From the NCBI GenBank assembly GCA_015228695.1, contig JADGDA010000033.1, positions 1 to 15,784 of the forward strand: 15,784 nt of DNA, written 5' to 3'. Shown here piece after piece: positions 8,195 through 14,906 of the stretch. A program made the position numbers and the translations under genes. Every line of letters begins with the position of its first letter. Position 1 is the first letter of the stretch. Source of the stretch: Alphaproteobacteria bacterium. Lineage in GTDB: Bacteria > Pseudomonadota > Alphaproteobacteria > Rhodospirillales > Rhodospirillaceae. A model generated the notes under the pieces. It made no database searches and was not told the DNA's origin. It worked only from the letters and a program-made list of their open reading frames with translations.

Positions 8195-8926
8195 TCAGGT
8201 CGGCGATGCGGTTTCCGGCTGGCGGATGGTCTCACGCACGTTGTCGATGACGGCGTGCGGCTGCTTCGTGATGATGGCGGTAATAACCGCCGGCGTCTCG
8301 ACGAACGCGGCGTTGATGGCGGAGTTGTTGGACGCGGTCACCAAGTTTTGGGTGATATTGGAGAGGGCGCCGGGACTCGCCGCCGCGACGCCGGGCAGCG
8401 ATGCCGTGGTGTAGGAAGAGGACATGACGCTGAGCGCCGCAGTGGGCGAGACCGCGTAGACCTGGGGCGAGGTCGCCACCTGAACGGTGGCCATGCTGAC
8501 CGTCGCCACCATGGCCGGGGCCGCGGCCGAGACGGAGGGATTGGCGACGATGCGGCTCGCGATCGTGGCCACGCTCAAGGCGGCTTGGGGAGCCGAATTG
8601 ATCACGTTGTTACCGGAGACGGCGGCAATGGCCGCGCCTGCCACGCTGGCCGCCCCGGATGGGTTGGTTGCAACCATCTTTTCGGCCTCATTGACGACCT
8701 GAAGGGCCAAAGCCGCCGCCCGCCCCGGATCACCCCCGGAAAGGGTGTTGATGGCCTGTTGGATCTGGGCCGAATTCCCGGACAGGATGGCCGCGCGCAA
8801 GGCGGGAGGGATCGCGCTCTGCTGCTGGCCCTGCTGGTTCCTCTGGGGCTGCTGCTGGGCCAGGGCCCCATCCACGAGCCAGATCAGGACGATGCTCCCC
8901 ATCAGGATACGTAGAATTTTCTGCAT
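8195..8926 (-). CDS. Secreted Gln-rich then Ala/Val/Ser-rich protein of unknown function
   Basis: I do not recognise the family. From the ATG at 8926 the product is 243 residues. It has a clear signal peptide (MQKILRILMGSIVLIWLVDG, likely cleaved after ALA at residue 23), then a Gln-rich stretch (24-36). Most of the remainder (about 65-220) looks like imperfect 18-24-residue units, each opening near an Asn/Ser-Pro (NP at 88-89 and 129-130, AP at 112-113, SP at 153-154) followed by an Ala/Val/Ser helix. There is no cysteine in the mature part. It should be periplasmic or exported. An upstream in-frame ATG at 8986 overlaps the methyltransferase stop (ATGA), but would put 20 extra residues before the signal peptide; GGGTGGA just upstream supports 8926. 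It lies between methyltransferase and flippase, so a role in glycan export or surface structure is possible. Confidence 0.75.
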   Translation of the reverse strand: MQKILRILMGSIVLIWLVDGALAQQQPQRNQQGQQQSAIPPALRAAILSGNSAQIQQAINTLSGGDPGRAAALALQVVNEAEKMVATNPSGAASVAGAAIAAVSGNNVINSAPQAALSVATIASRIVANPSVSAAAPAMVATVSMATVQVATSPQVYAVSPTAALSVMSSSYTTASLPGVAAASPGALSNITQNLVTASNNSAINAAFVETPAVITAIITKQPHAVIDNVRETIRQPETASPT

Positions 8927-8982
8927 GCCATCCACCCCGAATGATGCCCCGACAAACTGCCGCCTCCAGCTCCCGCACCCCG

Positions 8983-9705
8983 TCATGACCGGTCCGTGTG
9001 GACCAGGAAGGACTGGGCGGCGGGGCCATAAGCGAACCAGGGTTCGAACACGACCCCGGTTCTCTCCTGAAACTCTTTCAGGGCACGTCGCTCGCCCTTA
9101 AGGTCGTCGGCTCTGAACAAGTTGAAGTCGTCAAACAAGACCACAGTTCCCTGGCGCAGACAAGGTTCTATCACGTCAAGGGCGTCACGGGCCGAGGCGT
9201 GGAGGTCGCAATCGATATGAACAACGGCCGCCGGACCAGAGAGGGTTTTCGCGGAGTCCCTGAACAGACCCTCCACCACGCGGAGATCGGGGGGACGCAG
9301 GCCCACCAAGGCCGCGCGCGCGACGAGATCCTCCTTGCCACCGAAATAGCTTCCCCGAACCAGGTTGGCTTCGCCTTCGTCGTTGTCGGGCATTCCCGAA
9401 AACGTATCAAAGGCATGAAAGACCGGGTGACGGTCAAGAAAGGCCCCCACGTTTCCTTCCCTTCGGAACCGAAGGCCCATTCCAGCTTCGAGATTTCGCC
9501 TAAAATGGCCGCAAGACAGCCAACTGTTGAGCAGGCTGGTGCCTCGATAGACCCCGAATTCATAGTAGTCGCCGATCAGGAATGTGGCGTGAACGTATCC
9601 CCAGGCCCGGTGAAGAGCCCCCAGAGCGTCGTTCCGATGGAAGCTGGCGCCGACGCGGAACCGGCGATAAAGCCAGTGGAGGCGATCCGTCAGGTTGGAA
9701 AACAT
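8983..9705 (-). CDS. TylF/MycF-like SAM-dependent sugar O-methyltransferase
   Basis: This 240-residue protein fits the TylF (macrocin O-methyltransferase) family, which methylates sugar hydroxyls using S-adenosylmethionine and a divalent metal. Visible signatures are YYEFGVYRGTSL at 47-58 (SAM loop), FHAFDTFSGMP at 96-106, VVHIDCDLHASARDAL at 161-176 and VVLFDDFN at 188-195; the last two carry Asp residues typical of the metal site. In this locus it probably adds an O-methyl group to a glycan residue, either on the repeat unit or as a chain-end cap. The ATG at 9705 has no obvious ribosome site, and the preceding stretch is pyrimidine-rich. Start choice rests on frame and family N-terminus. 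It lies 63 bases after the HAD phosphatase in the same direction. Confidence 0.88.
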   Translation of the reverse strand: MFSNLTDRLHWLYRRFRVGASFHRNDALGALHRAWGYVHATFLIGDYYEFGVYRGTSLLNSWLSCGHFRRNLEAGMGLRFRREGNVGAFLDRHPVFHAFDTFSGMPDNDEGEANLVRGSYFGGKEDLVARAALVGLRPPDLRVVEGLFRDSAKTLSGPAAVVHIDCDLHASARDALDVIEPCLRQGTVVLFDDFNLFRADDLKGERRALKEFQERTGVVFEPWFAYGPAAQSFLVHTDRS

Positions 9706-9768
9706 GAAAGGAAGGGGCGCTGAAAAGGTTGGAAAAGGGTGAAAGCATACGTCATCGGCATGGGGACG

Positions 9769-10305
9769 TCAGGACGTCAACACGCGGTGGAGACTGTCAC
9801 AGAATTCCCGGACGGCGCCATGGCCTCCGGGAGCGCGGGTGCGGTAACGGACATGGGGCAGGATATCGGGATGGCTGTCGGCCACCGCCACCGGGAGCCC
9901 GACCGCCCGCAGGCAGGCGAGATCGTTGATATCGTTGCCGAGAAACGCCGTCTGCCCCCGCTCCACCCCTTTCCGCTCCAGGAGTTGGTCCAGCGCCGCC
10001 AGCTTGTCGGAGCATCCCTGGACGCATTCAAGGGCGAGCTTGCGCGCGCGGGCCGAAACCACCGGATTGGTTTCCGTGGACACGATCACCAAGCCCAGGC
10101 CCAGTCCCTTGAGGAGCCCGATGCCCAGCCCGTCCCCCCGGCTGCAACGGACCAACTCCCGCCCGTCTTCCTGGACATAGACCGCATTGTCGGTAAAGAC
10201 GCCGTCGAAGTCGAACGCAACCAATCTCAGCGAGCGAACCAGTTCGCGGAACCCGTCTCCGGCTCCGCCGCCCCCGTCGGGAAGAAAATCGGGCGTCCGC
10301 AACAC
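9769..10305 (-). CDS. KdsC-like HAD-superfamily sugar phosphatase
   Basis: The protein is 178 residues, the usual size for the small, cap-less KdsC group. All HAD motifs are present: FDFDGVFTD with nucleophile D32 and acid/base D34, STE (motif II), the Lys of CSDKLAAL (motif III) and GNDINDLACL (motif IV). KdsC and relatives remove phosphate from 3-deoxy-octulosonate 8-phosphate or nonulosonate 9-phosphates, usually as tetramers. The neighbouring heptose-kinase-like gene suggests a sugar phosphate made by this locus, but the true substrate is not shown. The start is uncertain: GGAGG at 10307-10311 is only 1 base from the GTG at 10305 and 4 bases from the adjacent in-frame TTG at 10302. Longer upstream readings run into the flaF gene and look non-coding. 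It follows flaF by 23 bases. Confidence 0.87.
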   Translation of the reverse strand: MLRTPDFLPDGGGGAGDGFRELVRSLRLVAFDFDGVFTDNAVYVQEDGRELVRCSRGDGLGIGLLKGLGLGLVIVSTETNPVVSARARKLALECVQGCSDKLAALDQLLERKGVERGQTAFLGNDINDLACLRAVGLPVAVADSHPDILPHVRYRTRAPGGHGAVREFCDSLHRVLTS

Positions 10306-10328
10306 CCCTCCGGACGCCCCGATGGAAC

Positions 10329-10733
10329 TCAGGAGCCGTTGATTCCTTCGAGATAGCCTTCCGCCAGACGCAGATTGATCTTGGTCATCGTGTCGACGAG
10401 TTCGTCGGGAATGTCGATCCCGTACTTGAAGGTCGTCTCGGCGATATAGTTGCAAAGGCGGGTTAGGTTGGCCTTGGCCTCCTTCGGCAGATCGACGTCG
10501 GCCTGCTCCGCGATGGTGCGGACGGCGACCCAGAGCTGAAGGTTGTTGTCCAGCGCGACGGCCATCGCCTGCTTGCTGTCCCAGATCTGGACATTGTCGT
10601 CGGTCGTGACGGCGAGGGAATCCTTGCTGGAACGGCTCGTCTTCGCCTGATCGAGAAGAAGGGCGGCCCGCACGAGGGCGGAGGCGGAGGCAGCGCCAAT
10701 CGACGTGTCGGCCGATCCGAGAGTGCTGTCCAT
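10329..10733 (-). CDS. flaF: FlaF-family flagellar biosynthesis regulator
   Basis: FlaF is a small alphaproteobacterial protein needed for flagellin production or secretion, acting with FlbT in controlling flagellin. The 134-residue product has the family pattern: a helical N-terminal part, AMAVALDNNLQLW at 56-68, LPKEAKANLTRLCNYI around 82-97 and a C-terminal TKINLRLAEGYLEG at 117-130. AAGGAG 6 bases before the ATG at 10733 supports this start over the in-frame ATG 7 codons upstream. It lies 97 bases after the GHMP kinase and 23 bases before the HAD phosphatase. No flagellin, flbT or other flagellar gene is in the window, which is unusual because flaF normally sits beside them. The residue 1-50 region is less conserved and Ser/Ala-rich. 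Confidence 0.8.
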   Translation of the reverse strand: MDSTLGSADTSIGAASASALVRAALLLDQAKTSRSSKDSLAVTTDDNVQIWDSKQAMAVALDNNLQLWVAVRTIAEQADVDLPKEAKANLTRLCNYIAETTFKYGIDIPDELVDTMTKINLRLAEGYLEGINGS

Positions 10734-10763
10734 GGTTCTCTCCTTGAAATTCATGCAGCGGGA

Positions 10764-10792
10764 AGAATGATCTTTCTTGTATTGATCGTCAA
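10764..10792 (-). promoter_or_regulatory. Weak candidate promoter upstream of flaF
   Basis: In the 97-base gap before flaF a TTGACG (10787-10792) is followed at 17 bases by CATTCT (10764-10769). The -35 is good but the -10 matches only three of six consensus positions. Flagellar genes often use sigma-54 or sigma-28 sites, and neither was seen here. An internal promoter would let flaF be expressed apart from the upstream sugar genes. Confidence 0.25.
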
Positions 10793-10830
10793 GCCGCTCC
10801 GGAACTCCAACCAGGGGAGGGGCACGCGAT

Positions 10831-11868
10831 TCACGCGGTTGATATCGGGGAGAGGGGCCGGTCCTCGTAGTCTTCAAGGCCCGGGGGCTCGTAAACCACG
10901 ATCCGGCTGCCCCCGGTCTCGAAGCCGATGCCGACATGGATCAGGTTCTTGAGCCGCGCGCGCACGGCGTCCCGCAGGTCCGGGCGGACGATGAACATCA
11001 CGAACCCCCCGCCGCCCGCCCCCAGAAGCTTGCCGCCGCTGGCGCCGGCCGCCATTCCGGCTTCGTAGATGGCGTCGATCTCGGGGGAGGAGACCTCCGC
11101 CGCCAGACCGCGCTTCAATTTCCAGGACTCGTGCAGCAGCCGTCCGAATTCATCGATGGAAGCCGTCGGGCTTTGCAGGATGGACAGCGCCTCGTCCACC
11201 ATCTGCCCCATGGCGGTCAATTCGGTCCGGCGGTTGGGGAAGTTGTCGATCTGCTTCTTCGCGACCACGGACGCGAAACGGGAAAAGCCGGTGAAGAACA
11301 GCATGGTGGACTGTTCCAGTTCCTGCCGCCGCCGCGCGGGCAGGATCACGGGACGCACCGCGAACGAGCCGTCCCGGTGAAAGTCGATCCGGTTGAATCC
11401 TCCGTGGGCGACGCTGATCTGGTCCTGGCAGCCCACGTTCTCGCGCAGCACCTCCTGCTCGATGCGGATCGCCTCCCCGGCCAGCTTCTGCACCGACATC
11501 ATCCGGCCTTCCTGGGCCTGGAGCGCGTGGAGAAGCCCGACCGTGAACGCGGAACTCGATCCCAGTCCCGAACGCGCCGGCAGATCGCCCGCATGATGAA
11601 TTTCGTATCCGAGGGTGGAATCCATCTGCGACAGCAGCGCCCGCACCACCGGATGCTTGACCTCCGACGGGTCGTTGACCAGTTCGATGGACGAATAGAC
11701 GATCCGGTGCTTGTGGTCGAAGAACGGGGGCAGATGACGGAGGCTGATGTAGCAATACTTGTCGATCGACGCGGCCAGGACCGAGCCCCCGTTCTCGCGG
11801 AACCAAGCCGGGTAGTCGGTCCCGCCCCCGAAGAAGGAAACGCGGAACGGCGTCTTGCTGATGATCAT
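10831..11868 (-). CDS. hddA: GHMP sugar kinase, D-glycero-D-manno-heptose 7-phosphate kinase-like
   Basis: HddA-type kinases phosphorylate C1 of D-glycero-D-manno-heptose 7-phosphate with ATP, on the route to GDP-heptose. The 345-residue length fits. The N-terminus IISKTPFRVSFFGGGTDYP is typical of this GHMP branch, the ATP loop PARSGLGSSSA lies at 97-107, and the third GHMP motif KLLGAGGGGFVMF is near residue 280. The gene starts 7 bases after the epimerase stop, so the two are almost certainly co-transcribed. The other heptose genes (isomerase gmhA, guanylyltransferase hddC) are not in the window. Close relatives act on other sugars such as fucose or on unknown sugar phosphates, so the heptose assignment is probable rather than certain. 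Confidence 0.82.
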   Translation of the reverse strand: MIISKTPFRVSFFGGGTDYPAWFRENGGSVLAASIDKYCYISLRHLPPFFDHKHRIVYSSIELVNDPSEVKHPVVRALLSQMDSTLGYEIHHAGDLPARSGLGSSSAFTVGLLHALQAQEGRMMSVQKLAGEAIRIEQEVLRENVGCQDQISVAHGGFNRIDFHRDGSFAVRPVILPARRRQELEQSTMLFFTGFSRFASVVAKKQIDNFPNRRTELTAMGQMVDEALSILQSPTASIDEFGRLLHESWKLKRGLAAEVSSPEIDAIYEAGMAAGASGGKLLGAGGGGFVMFIVRPDLRDAVRARLKNLIHVGIGFETGGSRIVVYEPPGLEDYEDRPLSPISTA

Positions 11869-11875
11869 GCCGCCG

Positions 11876-12814
11876 TCACACGTTACCGTAGAGGGCGTTG
11901 CGGATCATCGTATAGCCCTTGATCAGTTCCCGGATGCCGTCGTCGAGGGAATGGCCGGGTTTCCAGCCGGTGGACTCGATGCGTTCGTTGGAGACGATAT
12001 AGTCGCGCTTGTCCGGGTCCTCGCCGATGGGGGCCTCGACCGCGACGAAGCTGGGCAGGTGCTGGCGGATCTTCTCGCACAGCTCCGCCTTCGACAGGTT
12101 GGCGTCGGAGAGCCCGACGTTGTACGGACGCCCCTTCATGGTCTCGAACCTGTCGATGCCGTGGATGAAGACCTTGGCGACGTCGCGGATGTGGATGTAG
12201 TTGCGCTTGAAGTGGCTTTCGAACATCACCAGCGCCCGGTCATAGACGGCCCGGTAGACGAAATCGTTGACCAGAAGGTCGATGCGCATCCGCGGCGCCA
12301 TGCCGAAGACGGTCGCCAAGCGGAAGCTGATGGCGTTACCCCTATCCAGGGCCTTCGCCTCCACTTCCACCTTGTGCTGGCCATAGAGCGAGATCGGCCG
12401 CAGGGGGGTTTCCTCGGTGCAGAACTTCCCCGACTCGCCGATTCCATAGCCGCTGTTGGTGATGGGCATCAGCACCCTTTGATCCTTGCTCAACATGCCC
12501 AGAAGGGCGAGTTGGGCGTCGCGGTTGATGGAGGTGGCTCCGACCGGGTCCTTGGCGCACAGCGGCGCGCCCACCAGCGCGGCGAGGGGAATGACGACGT
12601 CGGCGGCCTTCACCAGGGGCCGCAGGGTGGCCTCGACGCGGGCGTCCCCGTTGACCACGCTGAAATTCGGGTTGGCGCAGACGTGGGCCAGGCTGTTCTG
12701 CTTGAACATGAAGTTGTCGAGCACGGCGACCTTGTGTCCCAGGGCGAGAAGCTCCGGAACCAGAATGCTGCCGAGATAGCCCGCGCCGCCGGTCACGAGG
12801 ATGGAATGGGTCAT
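11876..12814 (-). CDS. NAD(P)-dependent nucleotide-sugar epimerase/dehydratase (extended SDR)
   Basis: This 312-residue Rossmann enzyme has the glycine-rich cofactor loop GGAGYLG at 9-15, the acidic VLDNF at 31-35 that favours NAD, S121 in TNSGYGIG, and the catalytic pair Y144/K148 in SLYGQHK. A C-terminal substrate region follows (NYIHIRDVAKVFIHGID, then NVGLSDANLSKAELC). Extended SDRs of this kind epimerise, dehydrate or reduce nucleotide sugars in the cytoplasm. It is sandwiched between the ColD-like enzyme (9 bases) and the kinase (7 bases), so it most likely works on the same activated sugar. The exact reaction (4-epimerase, 4,6-dehydratase or 4-reductase) cannot be told from the motifs. 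The ATG has a weak GAGAG ribosome site. Confidence 0.88.
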   Translation of the reverse strand: MTHSILVTGGAGYLGSILVPELLALGHKVAVLDNFMFKQNSLAHVCANPNFSVVNGDARVEATLRPLVKAADVVIPLAALVGAPLCAKDPVGATSINRDAQLALLGMLSKDQRVLMPITNSGYGIGESGKFCTEETPLRPISLYGQHKVEVEAKALDRGNAISFRLATVFGMAPRMRIDLLVNDFVYRAVYDRALVMFESHFKRNYIHIRDVAKVFIHGIDRFETMKGRPYNVGLSDANLSKAELCEKIRQHLPSFVAVEAPIGEDPDKRDYIVSNERIESTGWKPGHSLDDGIRELIKGYTMIRNALYGNV

Positions 12815-12823
12815 GAATCGCTC

Positions 12824-13996
12824 TCAGTAAACGTTGCCGAGAACCTCGCGCAGACGAGTGATCTGCGGGGTGAGGTCGTGGGGATGGTTGCCGACGAAGA
12901 AGCCCCGGTCATGGGCCATGTCGGCGTTGGGAACGGCCCCGCCGACGATGGTGTGGTCGTAGTACCGGATGACGTCGTGGCGCAGGAAATTGCCGCCGGT
13001 GATGATGCGGAACTCGATGCCGGCCTCCTGCAACGCCCGCAGGGCCGGCTCCCGTCCCCCGGCCACTCCGGGGCGGACGATCAGGGTGAAGCTGAACGCC
13101 GAACTCTGCCCGCACTCGCGTTGAATGAGGAAATGGGGATCGTCCGCGAACAGCTTCTGGAACAGGGCCAGATTGGCGCGGCGGACCCCGGTCATGGCGG
13201 GCAGCTTCTTCAGTTGCTCCAGGCCGACGGCGCCGCTCATCTCCACCGGGCGCACGTTGTATCCGGGAAGGATGAAGCGGTAGGCCTCGAAGAAGTCCGT
13301 GCTCTTCCGCTCGTAGAAATTCATGCCGGGCGGAGTGTCGCGGGTCCAGCCGTGGGCGCGCAGCGAGCGGAGGAGGAAGAACAGCTCGTCGTCGTCCGTC
13401 AGCAGCATCCCGCCTTCCATGGTCGAGATGTGGTGGGAGAAGAAGAAGCTGAAGGTGGCGATGTCGCCGAACGTCCCGGTCAGACGCCCGCCCAGGCGGG
13501 CGTCGAGGGACTCGCAGTTGTCCTCGAAGAACCAGAGACCGTGGCTGTCGGCGAAGGCGCGCATGGCGTCCAGCGCCGCCGGATTGCCCAGGATGCTCAC
13601 CCCGCAGACGGCGCGGGTGTCGGGAGTCATGGCCTCCTCCAGCCGCCCCGCATCCATGTTCAGGGTCTCCAGTTCCACGTCCAGGAACCGGAGCTTGAGA
13701 CCGTACTGCTGCATGGGGTGGAAGGTGGTGCTCCACGAAATCGCGGGCACGATCACCTCGTCGCCGCGCTTGAGCGGCCGGGCGCCGTGGTGGCACATCG
13801 CGGCGATGGCCAGCAGGTTGGCCGAGGAGCCGGAATTGACCATCACCGCGTGCCTGCGTCCGTGGTAGCGGGCGAAGGCCTCCTCGAAGGCCTCCACCTC
13901 CGGTCCCTTGGTGAAACGGTCGCTGGCGATGACGCGGTGAATGGCCGCGATTTCTTCCTGGCCCCAGGAATTGGCGGTCAGCGGGTACGAGAACAT
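12824..13996 (-). CDS. DegT/DnrJ/EryC1/StrS-family PLP enzyme with His in place of the Schiff-base Lys (ColD-like sugar 3-dehydratase)
   Basis: The 390-residue protein starts MFSYPLTANSWGQEE with GGGAG about 7 bases upstream. It has the fold-type-I DegT pattern: NSGSSANLLA at 54-63, GDEVIVPAISW, FFEDNCESL at 157-164 and SFFFSHHISTMEGG at 183-196. Aminotransferases of this family carry Lys where this protein has H188. His at this place marks the coenzyme-dependent sugar 3-dehydratases ColD (whose catalytic base is also His188) and E1/RfbH. The E1 iron-sulphur cysteine cluster is not visible and the length matches ColD (about 390), so a ColD-type dehydratase, removing the C3 hydroxyl of a 4-keto sugar, is favoured. 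Its substrate is unknown. It is the first protein gene of the long minus-strand run, 78 bases after the tRNA. The same frame is open through the tRNA to 14440, but that extension is not coding. Confidence 0.88.
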   Translation of the reverse strand: MFSYPLTANSWGQEEIAAIHRVIASDRFTKGPEVEAFEEAFARYHGRRHAVMVNSGSSANLLAIAAMCHHGARPLKRGDEVIVPAISWSTTFHPMQQYGLKLRFLDVELETLNMDAGRLEEAMTPDTRAVCGVSILGNPAALDAMRAFADSHGLWFFEDNCESLDARLGGRLTGTFGDIATFSFFFSHHISTMEGGMLLTDDDELFFLLRSLRAHGWTRDTPPGMNFYERKSTDFFEAYRFILPGYNVRPVEMSGAVGLEQLKKLPAMTGVRRANLALFQKLFADDPHFLIQRECGQSSAFSFTLIVRPGVAGGREPALRALQEAGIEFRIITGGNFLRHDVIRYYDHTIVGGAVPNADMAHDRGFFVGNHPHDLTPQITRLREVLGNVY

Positions 13997-14073
13997 CCGA
14001 AAGCTCCCACGGTGCCTCTGCGTTCGCCCCTGCGCCCGAGTCGGGGCCGAAGCCGATGGATCACGCCGGGGAA

Positions 14074-14148
14074 TGGTGGGCGCGACAGGGATTGAACCTG
14101 TGACCCTTCGCGTGTGAAGCGAATGCTCTCCCGCTGAGCTACGCGCCC
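14074..14148 (-). tRNA. tRNA-Val (anticodon CAC)
   Basis: The minus strand folds into a full cloverleaf of 75 bases. The acceptor is GGGCGCG/CGCGCCC, the D arm GCTC/GAGC, the anticodon stem TTCGC/GCGAA with loop TTCACAC (anticodon CAC, reading GUG), the T arm ACAGG/CCTGT with loop TTCAATC, then discriminator A and an encoded CCA. All stems pair perfectly. A 5-base variable loop (GGGTC) lies between the anticodon and T arms. Its 3' end faces the sugar operon 78 bases away, and no terminator with a T-run separates them. Confidence 0.97.
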
Positions 14149-14168
14149 TCCGAGGCGATGAGGCGACC

Positions 14169-14197
14169 ATATAAGTGGCGGCCTCCCCCCTTGTCAA
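14169..14197 (-). promoter_or_regulatory. Sigma-70 promoter for tRNA-Val
   Basis: On the minus strand a perfect TTGACA (14192-14197) is followed after exactly 17 bases by TTATAT (14169-14174, four of six consensus positions). The tRNA begins 20 bases beyond the -10, leaving a leader of about 13 bases. A good promoter at this distance is expected for a tRNA. Read-through could also serve the downstream sugar operon. Confidence 0.8.
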
Positions 14198-14326
14198 GCC
14201 GCACCTCCGACCGCAGGGCCTTCGATCGTGGGGGAATATGCGACAAAGCCACAATATGTTGTAGCCATAATATAAAATATATAAAATTTTACGCAAATGA
14301 AGAAACAATGCAGTCAAACGCAATAC

Positions 14327-14356
14327 TTGATTAAAGTAAAATGGCTGTGCTATGAT
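14327..14356 (+). promoter_or_regulatory. Sigma-70-like promoter for the gene at 14415
   Basis: TTGATT (14327-14332) and TATGAT (14351-14356) are 18 bases apart within a strongly AT-rich stretch (about 14230-14375) of an otherwise GC-rich window. The leader to the ATG is about 52 bases. An imperfect palindrome ACAATATGTTGT sits further upstream in the same AT-rich stretch and might bind a regulator. Confidence 0.6.
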
Positions 14357-14414
14357 TAATAAAGAATGAAGCGGCGGGCATGATTGCCTATAAGGACATC
14401 GCGGAGATTCGATC

Positions 14415-14906
14415 ATGATGTTATCCAACGAAGCCGCCAAGAGGCAGGAACTGGAAAAGAAGCAGATCCAGGCGGCGATGGCCGAGTGTCAGGGGCATCT
14501 CAACGCCATGCGCGGCGTTCAGCCGGCCGAGGCCGAGAAACTGAAACAGCGGGTGGTGGACACGATCAAGCGGTATCCGAAGCTGCCGATGGATTTCAAG
14601 CAGATGGCGAACGCGAAGGCCCGTTCCTACGAGTGCTTCGCCAACATGCGGGCCGCCGACTACGCCCTGCACGAGGCGATGCGGATGGCGCAGAGCCACC
14701 AGATGAAGGAAAGCTCGAAGCTGATCGGCGAGGCGCGCGGCTTTTTCCGCAAGGCCATGTCCCTCGGCGCCGACAAGGAATTTCAGGCTGCGGCCGAACG
14801 CAAGATCGAAAACGTCCTGATGACGGGGGGAATTCTGCCCAAGGGGCCGACCGTCGCGAAGCCGGTGTTCCACACTCCGAAGAACCCCCATTGCGCCAAG
14901 GCGTAG
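14415..14906 (+). CDS. Conserved-looking hypothetical protein, helical, cytoplasmic
   Basis: I do not recognise this family. The product is 163 residues, charged (rich in Lys, Glu, Ala, Met), predicted almost wholly helical, with no signal peptide or membrane segment. Helices alternate with short turns (RYPKLPMDFKQM around 56-67; FANMRAADYALHEAM around 75-89), somewhat like short TPR-type hairpins, though no repeat consensus is clear. The last 20 residues are Pro-rich and end in HCAKA. GGAG lies 8 bases before the first ATG (14415); a second ATG follows directly. It has its own AT-rich upstream region and promoter, and reads away from the tRNA and sugar locus, so it is probably an independent unit. 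The real-gene call rests on ribosome site, promoter and plausible protein composition. Confidence 0.75.
   Translation: MMLSNEAAKRQELEKKQIQAAMAECQGHLNAMRGVQPAEAEKLKQRVVDTIKRYPKLPMDFKQMANAKARSYECFANMRAADYALHEAMRMAQSHQMKESSKLIGEARGFFRKAMSLGADKEFQAAAERKIENVLMTGGILPKGPTVAKPVFHTPKNPHCAKA

Noticed and set aside
7172..8914. 580-codon plus-strand open frame opposite the flippase and secreted protein
   Set aside because: Composition is Arg/Gly/Gln/His-rich without domains, and it spans two genes on the other strand, including a clear signal peptide.
11855..14095. 746-codon plus-strand open frame spanning the epimerase and ColD-like genes
   Set aside because: It crosses two well-supported minus-strand genes, their junction and part of the tRNA. 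It is a by-product of GC-biased third codon positions.
14074..14148. tRNA-Val as the attachment site of a genomic island covering the sugar locus
   Set aside because: No integrase and no second copy of the tRNA 3' end was found in the window. It remains possible only if the other end lies outside.
13997..14440. N-terminal extension of the ColD-like frame through the tRNA
   Set aside because: It would translate a perfect tRNA gene and its promoter, and the family N-terminus and ribosome site fit the ATG at 13996.
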